A stretch of 64,000 bases of DNA from Gemmatimonadota bacterium. Lineage in GTDB: Bacteria > Gemmatimonadota > Gemmatimonadetes > Gemmatimonadales > GWC2-71-9. The translations under genes and the position numbers were made by a program. How positions within the stretch are numbered: the first letter of the stretch is position 1; each line of letters opens with the position of its first letter. A model generated the notes under the pieces. The model saw nothing but the letters and a program-made list of their open reading frames with translations. It was not told the DNA's origin and did no database searches. Shown here piece after piece: positions 1-7,565 of this stretch. The stretch spans positions 558,001 to 622,000 of the forward strand of contig JADJOM010000003.1 in assembly GCA_016713785.1 (NCBI GenBank), read 5' to 3'.

Positions 1-96
1 CTGGTGGCGGTGAGCCTGGTGCTCGCCATCGGCATGTCGTGGTCCCATATCAGCCGCAAGATGAGCGGCCAGCTCGACACCGATACCGTCGGCTAG
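1..96 (+). CDS. C-terminal end of a membrane protein (truncated by window edge)
   Basis: The frame is open from base 1 to the TAG at 94-96 and gives 31 residues. The first dozen are hydrophobic (LVAVSLVLAIGM) and the tail is polar and positively charged, as in the last transmembrane helix of a membrane protein with a short cytoplasmic end. The family cannot be named from this fragment. It converges on the next gene, and the two stop codons share the palindrome CTAG at 93-96. Confidence 0.55.
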   Translation: MVAVSLVLAIGMSWSHISRKMSGQLDTDTVG

Positions 97-578
97 CGCG
101 CCCCGCGCTTCTGGTAGGTCCCCATCAGCTCCGCCTGGGCCAGCACGTGCCCGGCCATGGCCTGGTCCACGCGGGCCCGGGCCGGGCGCCCCAGGTCCGG
201 CAGCACGCAATCCAGCGCATACAACCGGAAGTAGTAGCGGTGCCGGCCGATCGGCGGGCAGGGCCCGCCCCAGCCGGTTCGCCGGAAGTCGGTGACGCCC
301 TCGAGGGTCCCCGGCGGCAGCGCCGCCGGCGCCACGGCCTCGGGCAGCCCCGCGGTGTCCGCCGGGAGGTTGTACAGCACCCAGTGCACCCAGGTCATGC
401 GCGGCGCCGCCGGGTCCGGGGCGTCGGGATCGTCCACGATCAGCACCAGGCTGCGGGTCCCGGGGGGCGCCCCGGCCCAGGCCAGCGCGGGCGAACGGTC
501 CGCGCCCTCGCAGGTATGCGCCGCAGGGATAGCGCCGCCCGCCGGAAACGCCGGGGAGGTGAGCTGCAGGCTGGTCAT
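93..578 (-). CDS. YbhB/YbcL family PEBP-like protein
   Basis: This 161-residue protein has the bacterial phosphatidylethanolamine-binding (Raf kinase inhibitor-like) fold signature: DDPDAPD around residues 49-55, WVHWVLYN at 63-70, GWGGPCPP at 102-109 and HRYYFRLYALD at 113-123. Length fits the YbhB family. Members are soluble and bind an anionic ligand, but the physiological ligand is unknown. It is last in a run of four minus-strand genes; its ATG overlaps the upstream stop by 4 nt (575-578), indicating translational coupling. Confidence 0.93.
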   Translation of the reverse strand: MTSLQLTSPAFPAGGAIPAAHTCEGADRSPALAWAGAPPGTRSLVLIVDDPDAPDPAAPRMTWVHWVLYNLPADTAGLPEAVAPAALPPGTLEGVTDFRRTGWGGPCPPIGRHRYYFRLYALDCVLPDLGRPARARVDQAMAGHVLAQAELMGTYQKRGAR

Positions 579-1099
579 CGCGTCCCGGGATGGTGGCGCG
601 CGTGGTCGGGGTCCATCGCCGGCGCCGACTCGCTGCCCGGCGCGCGATGGTCGCTGCGCTGGAACGCCAGGAACTCCCGCACCGCCGCGAGGGCCGCGGC
701 GTCGGTGGTGGTGATCCGCACCTCGCCGCCTCCCGGCCGTTCCTGCATCGCGTAGCGGATCCGCTCGCGCCGCGCCGCCATGACCTCGGTGCCCGGGACG
801 GTCAAGGCGTGCACCCGCGCGGGATCGGAGAAATCCCCGGCGGCGAACCGCTCCGCGATGTGCGCCAGGTGCTGCCGGATCATCGCCGCGCCGGCGGTGT
901 CGCCGGCATCCACCATCACGTAGAGGATCCTCCCCCCATCGGGCAGGTCCTCGAAGACGTGCCGCGAGGTGGCCTGGCTGACCCCCATCACCACCGCGCC
1001 GCGGGCCTGGACCCCGGCGAAGGCGGCGTCCGTCGATGGCGGGGGCTGGTGGCCCGCGCAGGCCGCGAGGAGCAGGAGGATGGGGCAGGGACGGGGCAT
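575..1099 (-). CDS. Putative lipoprotein, unknown function
   Basis: The 174-residue product begins MPRPCPILLLLAACAG, a short lipoprotein signal with lipobox LAAC. The start at 1099 was chosen because GGAGG lies about 7 nt upstream and gives a compact signal; the longer frame to 1138 would bury it. The mature part resembles no family I recognise. It contains IRYAMQERPGGGEVRI near the middle and a His/Arg-rich tail. It overlaps the PEBP gene by ATGA and follows a DUF4126 gene. Confidence 0.75.
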   Translation of the reverse strand: MPRPCPILLLLAACAGHQPPPSTDAAFAGVQARGAVVMGVSQATSRHVFEDLPDGGRILYVMVDAGDTAGAAMIRQHLAHIAERFAAGDFSDPARVHALTVPGTEVMAARRERIRYAMQERPGGGEVRITTTDAAALAAVREFLAFQRSDHRAPGSESAPAMDPDHARHHPGTR

Positions 1100-1109
1100 C
1101 AGGTCCTCC

Positions 1110-1703
1110 CTAGGAGGGAACCTCGGGGCGGCGGCCAAACAGGATCCGGCCCGTGGTCCGGAAGCCGAAGACCAGGAGCGCCGCCATGGCCGCGAGGCAC
1201 ACCAGCGGCAGCAGGACGGCGAGCACCGCGGTGGCGGTCGCCCCGATCAGCTCCACCGTCGCGATGACCGGATTGGCCACCCCGCCGGTGAGCGCGGTGG
1301 ACTTGAGCCGGAACAGCACGGACGTGCCCTGGATGAGCCCCGCGGCACCGCCGCCCCCGATGATCGCCACCGCCCACTTGAGCGCCGGCGGCAGGTCCGT
1401 CACCACCGAGGCCGCGGCCACCACGCCCGCGAGCATGGCGGCCGGCGTGGCCACGGTGTCGAGCGCGTGGTCCAGCCAGGGCACGTAGTAGGCGCCCACT
1501 TCGAGCACCGTGGCGCTGGCGAAGGCGATGAGCGCCGGCAGGCTCCCCACCCAGTCGAAGCCCGCCGCCAGGGGCAGCTGCCCGTACCGCGCCGCCAGGC
1601 TCGCGACCAGCAGCGGCACGAAGATGCGGAACCCGCAGGCGGCGGCGAGCCCGAGCCCCGCGGCCAGGCTCACCACCGCCTCGAGCACCGGGGAGACGGC
1701 CAC
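1110..1703 (-). CDS. DUF4126 family membrane protein
   Basis: This 197-residue protein has about five hydrophobic helices and the typical DUF4126 opening: a Gly/Ala-rich first helix followed by ACGFRIFVPLLVASLAARYG. A later glycine-rich segment (AIIGGGGAAGLIQGTS) also fits the family. The function of DUF4126 is not established; it is an inner-membrane protein. The gene lies 10 nt upstream of the lipoprotein gene and 5 nt downstream of a coiled-coil protein gene, so all probably share one mRNA. Confidence 0.88.
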   Translation of the reverse strand: MAVSPVLEAVVSLAAGLGLAAACGFRIFVPLLVASLAARYGQLPLAAGFDWVGSLPALIAFASATVLEVGAYYVPWLDHALDTVATPAAMLAGVVAAASVVTDLPPALKWAVAIIGGGGAAGLIQGTSVLFRLKSTALTGGVANPVIATVELIGATATAVLAVLLPLVCLAAMAALLVFGFRTTGRILFGRRPEVPS

Positions 1704-1708
1704 CGGGC

Positions 1709-2065
1709 TCAGGCCGATCCCCGCCCGCGCAGGTGCCCGATCTTCTCGTTCAGCTGCTGCAGGATGACCTGGATCTCGACGTGCTCGGGATGCAGCCCCT
1801 TGGGGCCCTCGGCCTCGAGGTCGCCCGCGATCTGCCGCAGGATGTCGATGCCCCGCCGCAGCCGGAACCGCGCGATGAAGCCCGGATAGTTGCTGGACCG
1901 CGAGGCCGACAGCACCGCCCAGACGCTGGTGCGGACGTTGTCGACCGCCGCCTTGAGGTCCTCGAGGCCCTCCGGCGTCCCGACGCTGCGGGCCAGCTGC
2001 GCGTCGACGGTGGTCAGCTGGGCGCGCAACTGGGCGATCTGTTCTTCCAGGCCTGCCTGACTCAT
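1709..2065 (-). CDS. Small helical/coiled-coil protein, unknown function
   Basis: The 118-residue product opens with an obvious coiled coil (LEEQIAQLRAQLTTVDAQL) and ends with a second helical stretch containing VEIQVILQQLNEKIGHLRG. No signal peptide or membrane helix is present. ATG at 2065 was chosen over an in-frame GTG at 2077 because GGAG lies 7 nt before it. A TATCGT hexamer at 2078-2083 could be its -10 element. No family was recognised. Confidence 0.75.
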   Translation of the reverse strand: MSQAGLEEQIAQLRAQLTTVDAQLARSVGTPEGLEDLKAAVDNVRTSVWAVLSASRSSNYPGFIARFRLRRGIDILRQIAGDLEAEGPKGLHPEHVEIQVILQQLNEKIGHLRGRGSA

Positions 2066-2077
2066 CACGAGCTCCAC

Positions 2078-2083
2078 ACGATA
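2078..2083 (-). promoter_or_regulatory. Candidate -10 element TATCGT
   Basis: A TATCGT hexamer on the minus strand ends 12 nt before the ATG at 2065. It is the only TAnnnT in a GC-rich gap. No convincing -35 was found. Confidence 0.35.
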
Positions 2084-2107
2084 GGGGGGACCGGCCGGGA
2101 CGCGATG

Positions 2108-2371
2108 CTACAGCGTCTTGCGGACCCGGTCGAAGCCTTCACGCACTTCGGCGGCGAGCTTCTTCGCGGCCTCGCCGATGTCGTCCATCGCGTCGCGGGC
2201 CTCGGTGCCGGCCGAGTCGGCCCGGAACCGCAGCTCCGCGAGCTTCGCGTCCAGCTTCTGCAGCTCGTCGCGGCCCTCGGCCTTGGCGAGATGGATCCGC
2301 AGCTTCAGCTCGTCCCGCTCCTGCTCGAGGTCGGTCACGACCTTGTTCCACCGCTCACGCCAGCCTGACAT
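2108..2371 (-). CDS. Small charged coiled-coil protein, unknown function
   Basis: The 87-residue product is almost entirely charged amphipathic helix (for example LEQERDELKLRIHLAKAEGR) and has no signal or membrane segment. It starts MSGWRERWNKVV. It resembles the apolipoprotein-like or TTRAP-like helical proteins often seen in Gemmatimonadota, but no named family can be assigned. It probably has its own promoter (TAACTT at 2415-2420) and lies upstream of another coiled-coil gene (1709-2065), so the two may act together; that is inference. Confidence 0.7.
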   Translation of the reverse strand: MSGWRERWNKVVTDLEQERDELKLRIHLAKAEGRDELQKLDAKLAELRFRADSAGTEARDAMDDIGEAAKKLAAEVREGFDRVRKTL

Positions 2372-2414
2372 GGATCCTCCGTGGTCCGGCCGGCCGGATG
2401 GCCAGCCTGCCCCA

Positions 2415-2420
2415 AAGTTA
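2415..2420 (-). promoter_or_regulatory. Candidate -10 element TAACTT
   Basis: Minus-strand TAACTT lies 43 nt before the ATG at 2371, in the gap after the GNAT gene stop at 2423. It is one of the recurrent TAnnnT elements described in the findings. Confidence 0.45.
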
Positions 2421-2422
2421 CA

Positions 2423-2899
2423 TCACTCCGGGGCCAGGTCGTAGGACATGATCACCCCTGGCGTGCCCCGGGCGGCGCGGCGCTCCACCACGCGCCAGCC
2501 CCGGGCCGCGTACCACCCCTCCGCCTCGGTGGTGTAGAGGTAGAGCCTCGCGGCCCCGAGCCCCCGCGCGTCGGCGAGTGCCTGGTGGACCAGCGCCGTC
2601 CCGATCCCCGCGCCCCGGCGATCGGGGACCACGAACACGCTGGCCAGCCAGGGTGTGAACGCGGGGAAGTCCGGCATGTCCTCGTCGAGCAGGCTGGCCG
2701 AGCCGACCAGTCGCTCCCGTTCAAAGGCGATGAGCGTACTCGGAATGGTGCCGCGACGCTGCTGCGAGGCCAGTTCGGCCTCGGCGAGTGCCAGGGGCCA
2801 GTCGCGGATGATCGGGGCCCACTCGGCGTGATGCCAGGCCGCGAGCAGGGGGACGGCCTCGGGGTGGTCGGCGAGGGAGGCGAACCGGAGCACAGTCAC
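2423..2899 (-). CDS. GNAT family N-acetyltransferase
   Basis: This 158-residue acetyltransferase has the acetyl-CoA loop VPDRRGAGIGTALV (residues 91-104) after a beta-strand (ASVFVV), and a C-terminal LYTTEAEGWYAARGWRVVER segment typical of the fold. The substrate cannot be deduced. A much longer upstream frame is open but is antisense to nothing else and overlaps the PhzF gene. The GTG at 2899 overlaps the upstream stop as GTGA (2896-2899), so translation is probably coupled to the ACT-PhzF gene. Confidence 0.92.
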   Translation of the reverse strand: MTVLRFASLADHPEAVPLLAAWHHAEWAPIIRDWPLALAEAELASQQRRGTIPSTLIAFERERLVGSASLLDEDMPDFPAFTPWLASVFVVPDRRGAGIGTALVHQALADARGLGAARLYLYTTEAEGWYAARGWRVVERRAARGTPGVIMSYDLAPE

Positions 2900-4179
2900 G
2901 GCGCCGGGAGCGCCGCGAGCAGTCCGCTTCCGACGGGCACCACGGTGCCGGCCACGCGGACCTCCAGCGCATCGTGCCGCGCATCGATGGTCACCCAGAG
3001 GTCGCTCGGTCGTCCGGCGCGGGCGCCCTGCAGGATCCGCTGACGCTCGCCGGCCGCCGCGAGGCCGTGCCGCACCAGGTAGGCCCCGGCCGGCCCGGCG
3101 GCGCTGCCGGTGGCCGGATCCTCCACGATGCCATCGTTGAGCCAGGTGCGCCCCTCCCGGCGTGCCGGATCGAGGAGGTAGACGAACTTGGCACCCACGG
3201 TGGCGAGGAGTGCCTCGAACTCCGGATGCCGGATGCGGGCCGCGCCGAGATCGCCCGCGACCGGCACAATGAGGTACGGCAGCCCGGTCGAGACCGTCTG
3301 CAGCGGCAGGGCCGGGTGCCGGAGCGCGGGCGCCATCCCGAGCGCGTCGTGGAACGGCGCGGCCGCGGCGGGGCTGAGCGGTGGCCGGAAGGTCGCGATC
3401 CCCTGGCGCATTTCGGCGGACAGGCCGGCCGCGGCGTGCCGCGTGGTGACCGGCACCGTCCGCCCGGTGAGCTCGAGCTGCCACTCCGCCGCCGCCTCGC
3501 CGTCCGCCGTCTCCTCGTGCAGCACCGCGGCGGCGCCGAGGGACGGATGCCCGGCGAAGGGCAGCTCCTCCTCCGGGGTGAAGATCCGCGCCCGGACCCG
3601 GCGCGGGTCCGGGGTGCGCTCGAGGAAGATCGACTCCACCTGGCGGAGCTCGGCCGCGATCGCCTGCATCTGCGGCGCGGTGAGGCCGGCCGCCTCGGGG
3701 AAGACGGCGAGGCCGTTCCCGGCGTAGGCCCGGTCGGTGAAGACATCCACCAGGCGAAACCGGAGGCCGGGGCGCGCGGCGAGCGCCTCCAGCCGGGCGA
3801 GCGCGGCGCCGGCGGCCGCCTCCGGCACGAAGAGGTGGTCGTGCGCGATGCCCGCGGCCACGTTGCAGGGGATGCCGTGCTCCGTGAGCGCGGCGCTCAC
3901 CCGCGCCATGAAGCCGACGGCCTCGAGATCGGAGTGCACCGTGAGGATGATCCGCCGCGCGGCGAACACCACCGGCCAGCCCAGCCGGGCGGCGTCGGCC
4001 GCCGCGACGACCGCCGTCAGCCCCTCCACCTCCCGCACGGTGGCCACGGGCTCCACCCCATCCGGGAGGCGGCCCTCCGGCACGCGACAGAACGCCCAGG
4101 GGGTCGGGTCGAGGACGGGCGCCATGCCGGCGAGCAGGCGCGACAGGTCACGGGTCGGGTGGGGATCCGGGGCGGGCAC
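2896..4179 (-). CDS. ACT domain fused to PhzF-family isomerase
   Basis: The 427-residue protein joins two families. Residues about 10-137 match the small ACT proteins (DUF2241/ACT_7 type), with WPVVFAARRIILTVHSDLEAV and GIPCNVAAGIAHDHLFVP. Residues 139-427 match PhzF-type isomerases: AGNGLAVFPEA (153-163), the catalytic-Glu region LRQVESIFL (Glu182), PFAGHPSLGAA and EDPATGSAAGP. PhzF relatives isomerise by proton transfer using that Glu; the substrate here is unknown. The ACT part suggests regulation by an amino acid, an inference. The two parts are joined in one uninterrupted frame. Confidence 0.9.
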   Translation of the reverse strand: MPAPDPHPTRDLSRLLAGMAPVLDPTPWAFCRVPEGRLPDGVEPVATVREVEGLTAVVAAADAARLGWPVVFAARRIILTVHSDLEAVGFMARVSAALTEHGIPCNVAAGIAHDHLFVPEAAAGAALARLEALAARPGLRFRLVDVFTDRAYAGNGLAVFPEAAGLTAPQMQAIAAELRQVESIFLERTPDPRRVRARIFTPEEELPFAGHPSLGAAAVLHEETADGEAAAEWQLELTGRTVPVTTRHAAAGLSAEMRQGIATFRPPLSPAAAAPFHDALGMAPALRHPALPLQTVSTGLPYLIVPVAGDLGAARIRHPEFEALLATVGAKFVYLLDPARREGRTWLNDGIVEDPATGSAAGPAGAYLVRHGLAAAGERQRILQGARAGRPSDLWVTIDARHDALEVRVAGTVVPVGSGLLAALPAP

Positions 4180-4203
4180 GGAAGACTCGCGTGAGGAGGC
4201 GGG

Positions 4204-4722
4204 CTAGGGCAGGCTGCAGGCGACGCGTTGGTACTCGTAGCTGATCACCCGCTGCCGGTCCCGGACGGCCCCGCTCACCACGGCCAGCAGGGCGTCGGGG
4301 CCGCGCCGGACGTAGCGGATCAGCTGGGGAAAGTCGTGGGTCAGGTTCTCGAAGGTGACGGCGCTGTCCGACTGCGCCCCGGCCAGGAACGTGGCCGGCA
4401 GCTGCCCCGACGGGCTGGCCTCGTACAGGAGGCCGTTGGCGCCGGGGCGGATGACCATGACCTCGTAGCTGAGCAGCGAGTCGCCGGCGTGGGCGCGGCT
4501 GACGCCGAGCAGGGCGCCACCGGCCTGGGGAAACCAGATCTCGTCGATGATGCGATCGGGGTCCGTCATGCGCCAGCAGCCGGTGAGCCACAGCGGCAGG
4601 TCCGGGGCCGGCGCCTGGGCGGCGAGGGGCGCCGCCAGCAGCAGCACCAGCGCCACCAGCAGCGGCGCGCCCCTCGCGCACCGGTCAGCGCGTGTCGTAG
4701 AGGTAGCTGTTGAGCTGTTCAA
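4204..4722 (-). CDS. Secreted DUF6265-like protein
   Basis: The 172-residue product has an N-terminal signal peptide (hydrophobic core LLVALVLLLAAPLAAQA). The mature domain includes WLTGCWRM, EIWFPQAGGALLGVSR and ENLTHDFPQLIRY, matching the DUF6265 (lipocalin-like) family of exported proteins. Function is unknown. ATG at 4722 overlaps the end of the CBS gene by 38 nt; no later start leaves a positively charged signal n-region. Confidence 0.82.
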   Translation of the reverse strand: MNSSTATSTTRADRCARGAPLLVALVLLLAAPLAAQAPAPDLPLWLTGCWRMTDPDRIIDEIWFPQAGGALLGVSRAHAGDSLLSYEVMVIRPGANGLLYEASPSGQLPATFLAGAQSDSAVTFENLTHDFPQLIRYVRRGPDALLAVVSGAVRDRQRVISYEYQRVACSLP

Positions 4723-5119
4723 TGGTGAGGGCCTGTTCCGAGACCTGGTAGGCCAGCAGGTCGCCGATCGTGATCATCCCGGAGAGGCCACCCGGGCCCT
4801 CCACCGGCAGGTGGCGGATCCGGCGCTCGGTCATGAGCGCGGCGCAATCCTCCACCGGCGCCTCGTGCTGGGTGGTGATCACCGCCGGCGAGAGCACGGC
4901 GCGGACCGGCGTGGCGGCCGGATTGCGCTCGACGGCCACGACCCTCCGCATGATGTCCCGCTCGGTGAAGATGCCCATCAGGGCGCCCGCTTCCACCACC
5001 ACCACGGCGCCGATGCCACGCTCATTCATGAGGCGGGCGGCGTCGAGGACGGATGTGTCGGGCGTGACGGTGACGACGGTGGAACCCTTCCGTGCCAGGA
5101 TTTCGCGAACGGTAGCCAT
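4685..5119 (-). CDS. Two-CBS-domain protein
   Basis: The 144-residue protein is a tandem CBS (Bateman) module: MATVREILARKG, then TDVSVLDAARLMNERGIGAVVVV-like and GIFTERDIMRR for CBS1, and a second repeat with ALMTERRIRHLPV and GMITIGDLLA. Such modules bind adenosine nucleotides and usually sense energy status. No effector domain is attached. ATG at 5119 was chosen for the strong GAGGAGG sequence 5-11 nt upstream rather than the longer frame to 5155. Confidence 0.93.
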   Translation of the reverse strand: MATVREILARKGSTVVTVTPDTSVLDAARLMNERGIGAVVVVEAGALMGIFTERDIMRRVVAVERNPAATPVRAVLSPAVITTQHEAPVEDCAALMTERRIRHLPVEGPGGLSGMITIGDLLAYQVSEQALTIEQLNSYLYDTR

Positions 5120-5151
5120 GGCGCCTCCTCGGGCGAGGACGGGGGTAGGCC

Positions 5152-5157
5152 ACAATA
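5152..5157 (-). promoter_or_regulatory. Candidate -10 element TATTGT
   Basis: Minus-strand TATTGT lies 32 nt before the CBS gene ATG at 5119, giving a leader that carries the Shine-Dalgarno. Confidence 0.4.
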
Positions 5158-5191
5158 GCCCCCGGGACGGGAACGCGCCAGCGTGGCCGGA

Positions 5192-5707
5192 TTACAGCCG
5201 CAGGGCGAAGACCAGGTCCCGCTGCGGGTCGTTTCCCACCATGAAGGTCATGGTGCCCACCTCCGCGAAGCCCTGCTTCCGGTAGAACGCGATCGCGTGG
5301 GTCGCGCGCTCCCAGGTGTTGAGCCAGAGGGTGGCGACGCCGCGGTCCCGCGCGTCGGCGGCGATGGCCGAGAGCAACGGCCGGCCCACCCCGCGTCCGG
5401 TCCACGCCTGCTCCAGGTACAGCCGGCGGAGGAATCGCACCGGGCCCGGGTCCAGCGGCACCGGCGCCTCCCGCGGCAGGCTCTGGGCGTACCCGACCGC
5501 TAGCCCATCCACCTCCGCCAGGAGGGTGGTCCACTCCGCCTGGGCCAGGTCTGCGGCCTGGCGCTCCGGGCTGAACTCCGTGGCCAGGAACGCCGCCAGG
5601 TCCGCCGGGTCGTTCTGGGCCCCGAAGGCGTCGCGGAAGGTGCGGGCGCCGAGCCCGGCGAGCAGCGCCGCGTCGCGAGGCGTGGCGGGACGGATCCGCA
5701 GGGTCAT
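5192..5707 (-). CDS. GNAT family N-acetyltransferase
   Basis: The 171-residue enzyme starts MTLRIRPATPRDA, has LRRLYLEQAWTGRGVGRPLL (acetyl-CoA loop GRGVG, residues 104-108), then LWLNTWERATHAIAFYRKQGFAEVG, and a C-terminal FMVGNDPQRDLVFALRL. The NTWE...AFYRKxGF pattern is typical of GNATs related to WecD or ElaA; the substrate is unknown. It is the last gene of a five-gene operon and overlaps the RraB gene stop as ATGA (5704-5707). Confidence 0.93.
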   Translation of the reverse strand: MTLRIRPATPRDAALLAGLGARTFRDAFGAQNDPADLAAFLATEFSPERQAADLAQAEWTTLLAEVDGLAVGYAQSLPREAPVPLDPGPVRFLRRLYLEQAWTGRGVGRPLLSAIAADARDRGVATLWLNTWERATHAIAFYRKQGFAEVGTMTFMVGNDPQRDLVFALRL

Positions 5708-6117
5708 GGCGCGCCCCCCCGCGGGACCACGGTGGTGCCCCAGCCGTCGTAGGCTCCCCCGCGTGCCTCGGTGAGGGCGGTGAACTCCTGCCGGAGGGCC
5801 TGCAGCGCGGCCAGTGACGGGACCAGCTGCCGGGTGGCCAGGCAGAGCCAGTCGGGATCCTCGGGTTCGCGCTCGACACGCGCCGCGAAGCCCCGGGCCC
5901 GGAGGGCCGCGGCGGCCGCATGGGCCGCGGCCTCCTCCGGGAAGTACAGGAAGAACTCCATCTCGTGCGGCTGGCCGAGATCGGAGCCGGCGCGCGCGAG
6001 TTCCTCGAGGGGAGCCGCATCCGGGTCCGCGGCGTGGCGCGCCACCACGCCCGCGTGCCCGCGGGCGTAGAGGTAGAGTCCGAGCAGCCCCAGCACCAGC
6101 AGGAGGGAGAGGGACAC
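5704..6117 (-). CDS. RraB-domain protein with N-terminal membrane anchor
   Basis: The 137-residue product has a hydrophobic N-terminus (residues 2-18) followed by an RraB-type domain: HEMEFFLYFPEEAAA, ALRARGFAARVE and a C-terminal GGAYDGWGTTVV. RraB in gamma-proteobacteria inhibits RNase E; outside them the family is widespread and its role unproven. The N-terminal helix suggests membrane tethering. It sits 3 nt after a small GTPase gene and overlaps a GNAT gene. Confidence 0.85.
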   Translation of the reverse strand: MSLSLLLVLGLLGLYLYARGHAGVVARHAADPDAAPLEELARAGSDLGQPHEMEFFLYFPEEAAAHAAAAALRARGFAARVEREPEDPDWLCLATRQLVPSLAALQALRQEFTALTEARGGAYDGWGTTVVPRGGAP

Positions 6118-6120
6118 CGG

Positions 6121-6627
6121 TCACCCCATCGGAGGCAGGAGCCGGCGGGCCAGCCCGTCGAAGGCCGCCCCGACGCTGGCGCCGGTGCGCGCGCTGGTGG
6201 TCAGCACGGACCAGCGACCGGCCAGCTCGGCCACCCGGCCGGCGGGGAGCGCCCAGCGGTCGCTGAGGTCGTGCTTGTTGAGCAGCAGGGCGAACGGCAG
6301 GTGGGGCAGCCGGTCCGCGACCAGCGCCTGCAGCGCCACCGCGGCGTCGAGCGTCTCGGGACGGGTGCCATCGGCCACCAGCAGGTATCCCGCGGCACCC
6401 CGCAGGTAGCGCATCCGCAGGCTCCGGTGGTCGGTTTCGCCCTCGATGTCCCAGACCATGAGGTTCACGGTATCCACCCCGAGGGTCACGGCCCGCCGGT
6501 CGATCTTGACCCCGATGGTGCTCAGGTACGCGTCGCTGAAGATGCCCTCGACGTACCGCCGCACCAGGCTGGTCTTGCCAACCCCCGCCGCGCCAAGCAG
6601 GCAGACCTTCCGTTCCCAGGTGGTCAT
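6121..6627 (-). CDS. Rab/Ras-like small GTPase
   Basis: This 168-residue single-domain GTPase has all boxes: G1 GAAGVGKTS (12-20), a switch I threonine at 37 (LSTIGVK), G3 WDIEG (59-63), G4 NKHD (117-120) and G5 SAR (145-147). It starts KVCLLGAAGVGKTSLVRRYVEG, strikingly eukaryote-like. Position Gln61 of Ras is replaced (DIEGE), so hydrolysis may be slow or GAP-dependent. ATGA overlap with the upstream ATL gene (6624-6627) places it inside an operon with DinB, RraB and GNAT genes. Confidence 0.93.
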   Translation of the reverse strand: MTTWERKVCLLGAAGVGKTSLVRRYVEGIFSDAYLSTIGVKIDRRAVTLGVDTVNLMVWDIEGETDHRSLRMRYLRGAAGYLLVADGTRPETLDAAVALQALVADRLPHLPFALLLNKHDLSDRWALPAGRVAELAGRWSVLTTSARTGASVGAAFDGLARRLLPPMG

Positions 6628-6959
6628 CGGGCGCGCCCCGGGTCCCACTGGTAGCGCGCCAATGAGACCCGCCCCGCTTCCGTCACCGTGATGCCCTCGG
6701 CCAGCAGGCGCAGCCGCTGTTCGATGCCGCCGGCCTCCGGCGGGAGGCTGATGCGCCCACCGGCGTTGATCACCCGGTGCCAGGGAACCACGGACCCGGA
6801 CGGGAGGGCATGCAGCGCATACCCGACCTGGCGCGCCCCGCGGGGCAGGCCGGCCAGGCGGGCCACCTGGCCGTACGTGGCCACCTGGCCGCGTGGCACC
6901 CGGCGGACCACCCGCGCGATCCGCGCGAAGCTGGAGCCAGGTTTCCCCGCCGACGTCAC
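6624..6959 (-). CDS. Alkyltransferase-like protein (ATL, MGMT family)
   Basis: The 111-residue protein is the DNA-binding domain of the O6-alkylguanine transferase family. The active-site motif PCHRVI is PWHRVI (residues 59-64), Trp60 replacing the acceptor Cys. This is the hallmark of ATLs such as E. coli YbaZ, which bind O6-alkylguanine and flag it for nucleotide excision repair without transferring the alkyl group. GQVATYGQVARLAG supplies the winged helix. It overlaps both its neighbours by ATGA. Confidence 0.95.
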   Translation of the reverse strand: MTSAGKPGSSFARIARVVRRVPRGQVATYGQVARLAGLPRGARQVGYALHALPSGSVVPWHRVINAGGRISLPPEAGGIEQRLRLLAEGITVTEAGRVSLARYQWDPGRAR

Positions 6960-7522
6960 GGCCCGGCCCGCTCGGCCACCCGCCGGAGGTGGTGGGCCGT
7001 GTGCAGCACGGTGAAGGCGAGCATCTCGCGCACGGTGAGTGGCCCGAGGAGCGGGTGCGGCAGCCGCTGGCGGTCGAGCGCTCCCTCGGGCCAGCGCCCG
7101 GCGGCCTGCTGCAGCTCCACCGTGGCCCGGGCCCAGCTGGCCATGATCTCGCGCCGGCGGGACACGGGGTCGGCGGGCAGCGGCTCGCGCGAGGGCGCGA
7201 AGCGCCCCGCCTGTCCGCCCGCGGCAAGCGCAGCCTCGTAGTCGTCCCGGAGGCGCGCCAGGCCGCGGGAGCTCCCGCCGCCCCGCCCGAACCGGAGGGC
7301 CAGGATCCAGCGCGGCAGCCGCAGGCCAAGCGTGAGCGGCGTGGCCGACTTGACCAGGTGGCGCACATGCTCCGCCGGCGACCAGGCCGCACCCTGGGGC
7401 GCGAAGAACCGCTCGTCAGGCATGGTGGCCAGGTAGGAGGTGCCGGCGGCAAGCAGGGTGCCGAGGGCCTGGGCCAGCTCGGCACCGGCCCGTGGCAGAC
7501 CGGTCTCGAAGGCGGGACGCAT
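6956..7522 (-). CDS. DinB superfamily protein
   Basis: The 188-residue protein is a DinB-like four-helix metal-binding protein: SPAEHVRHLVKS supplies the first His pair and LAFTVLHTAHHLRRV the C-terminal His pair. Such enzymes are often bacillithiol or mycothiol transferases, or of unknown thiol-dependent function. ATG at 7522 was chosen because TAAGTT ends only 5 nt before it, implying a leaderless transcript; a longer frame to 7603 would run into the next gene. It is first in the operon reaching 5192. Confidence 0.88.
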   Translation of the reverse strand: MRPAFETGLPRAGAELAQALGTLLAAGTSYLATMPDERFFAPQGAAWSPAEHVRHLVKSATPLTLGLRLPRWILALRFGRGGGSSRGLARLRDDYEAALAAGGQAGRFAPSREPLPADPVSRRREIMASWARATVELQQAAGRWPEGALDRQRLPHPLLGPLTVREMLAFTVLHTAHHLRRVAERAGP

Positions 7523-7527
7523 GCGGC

Positions 7528-7533
7528 AACTTA
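7528..7533 (-). promoter_or_regulatory. Candidate leaderless -10 element TAAGTT
   Basis: TAAGTT followed by GCCGC and ATG puts the expected transcription start at or next to the DinB start codon. No Shine-Dalgarno is present. Confidence 0.5.
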
Positions 7534-7565
7534 TCCCCGGGCGGGGAGGGGGGCCAGCGTCCGCC

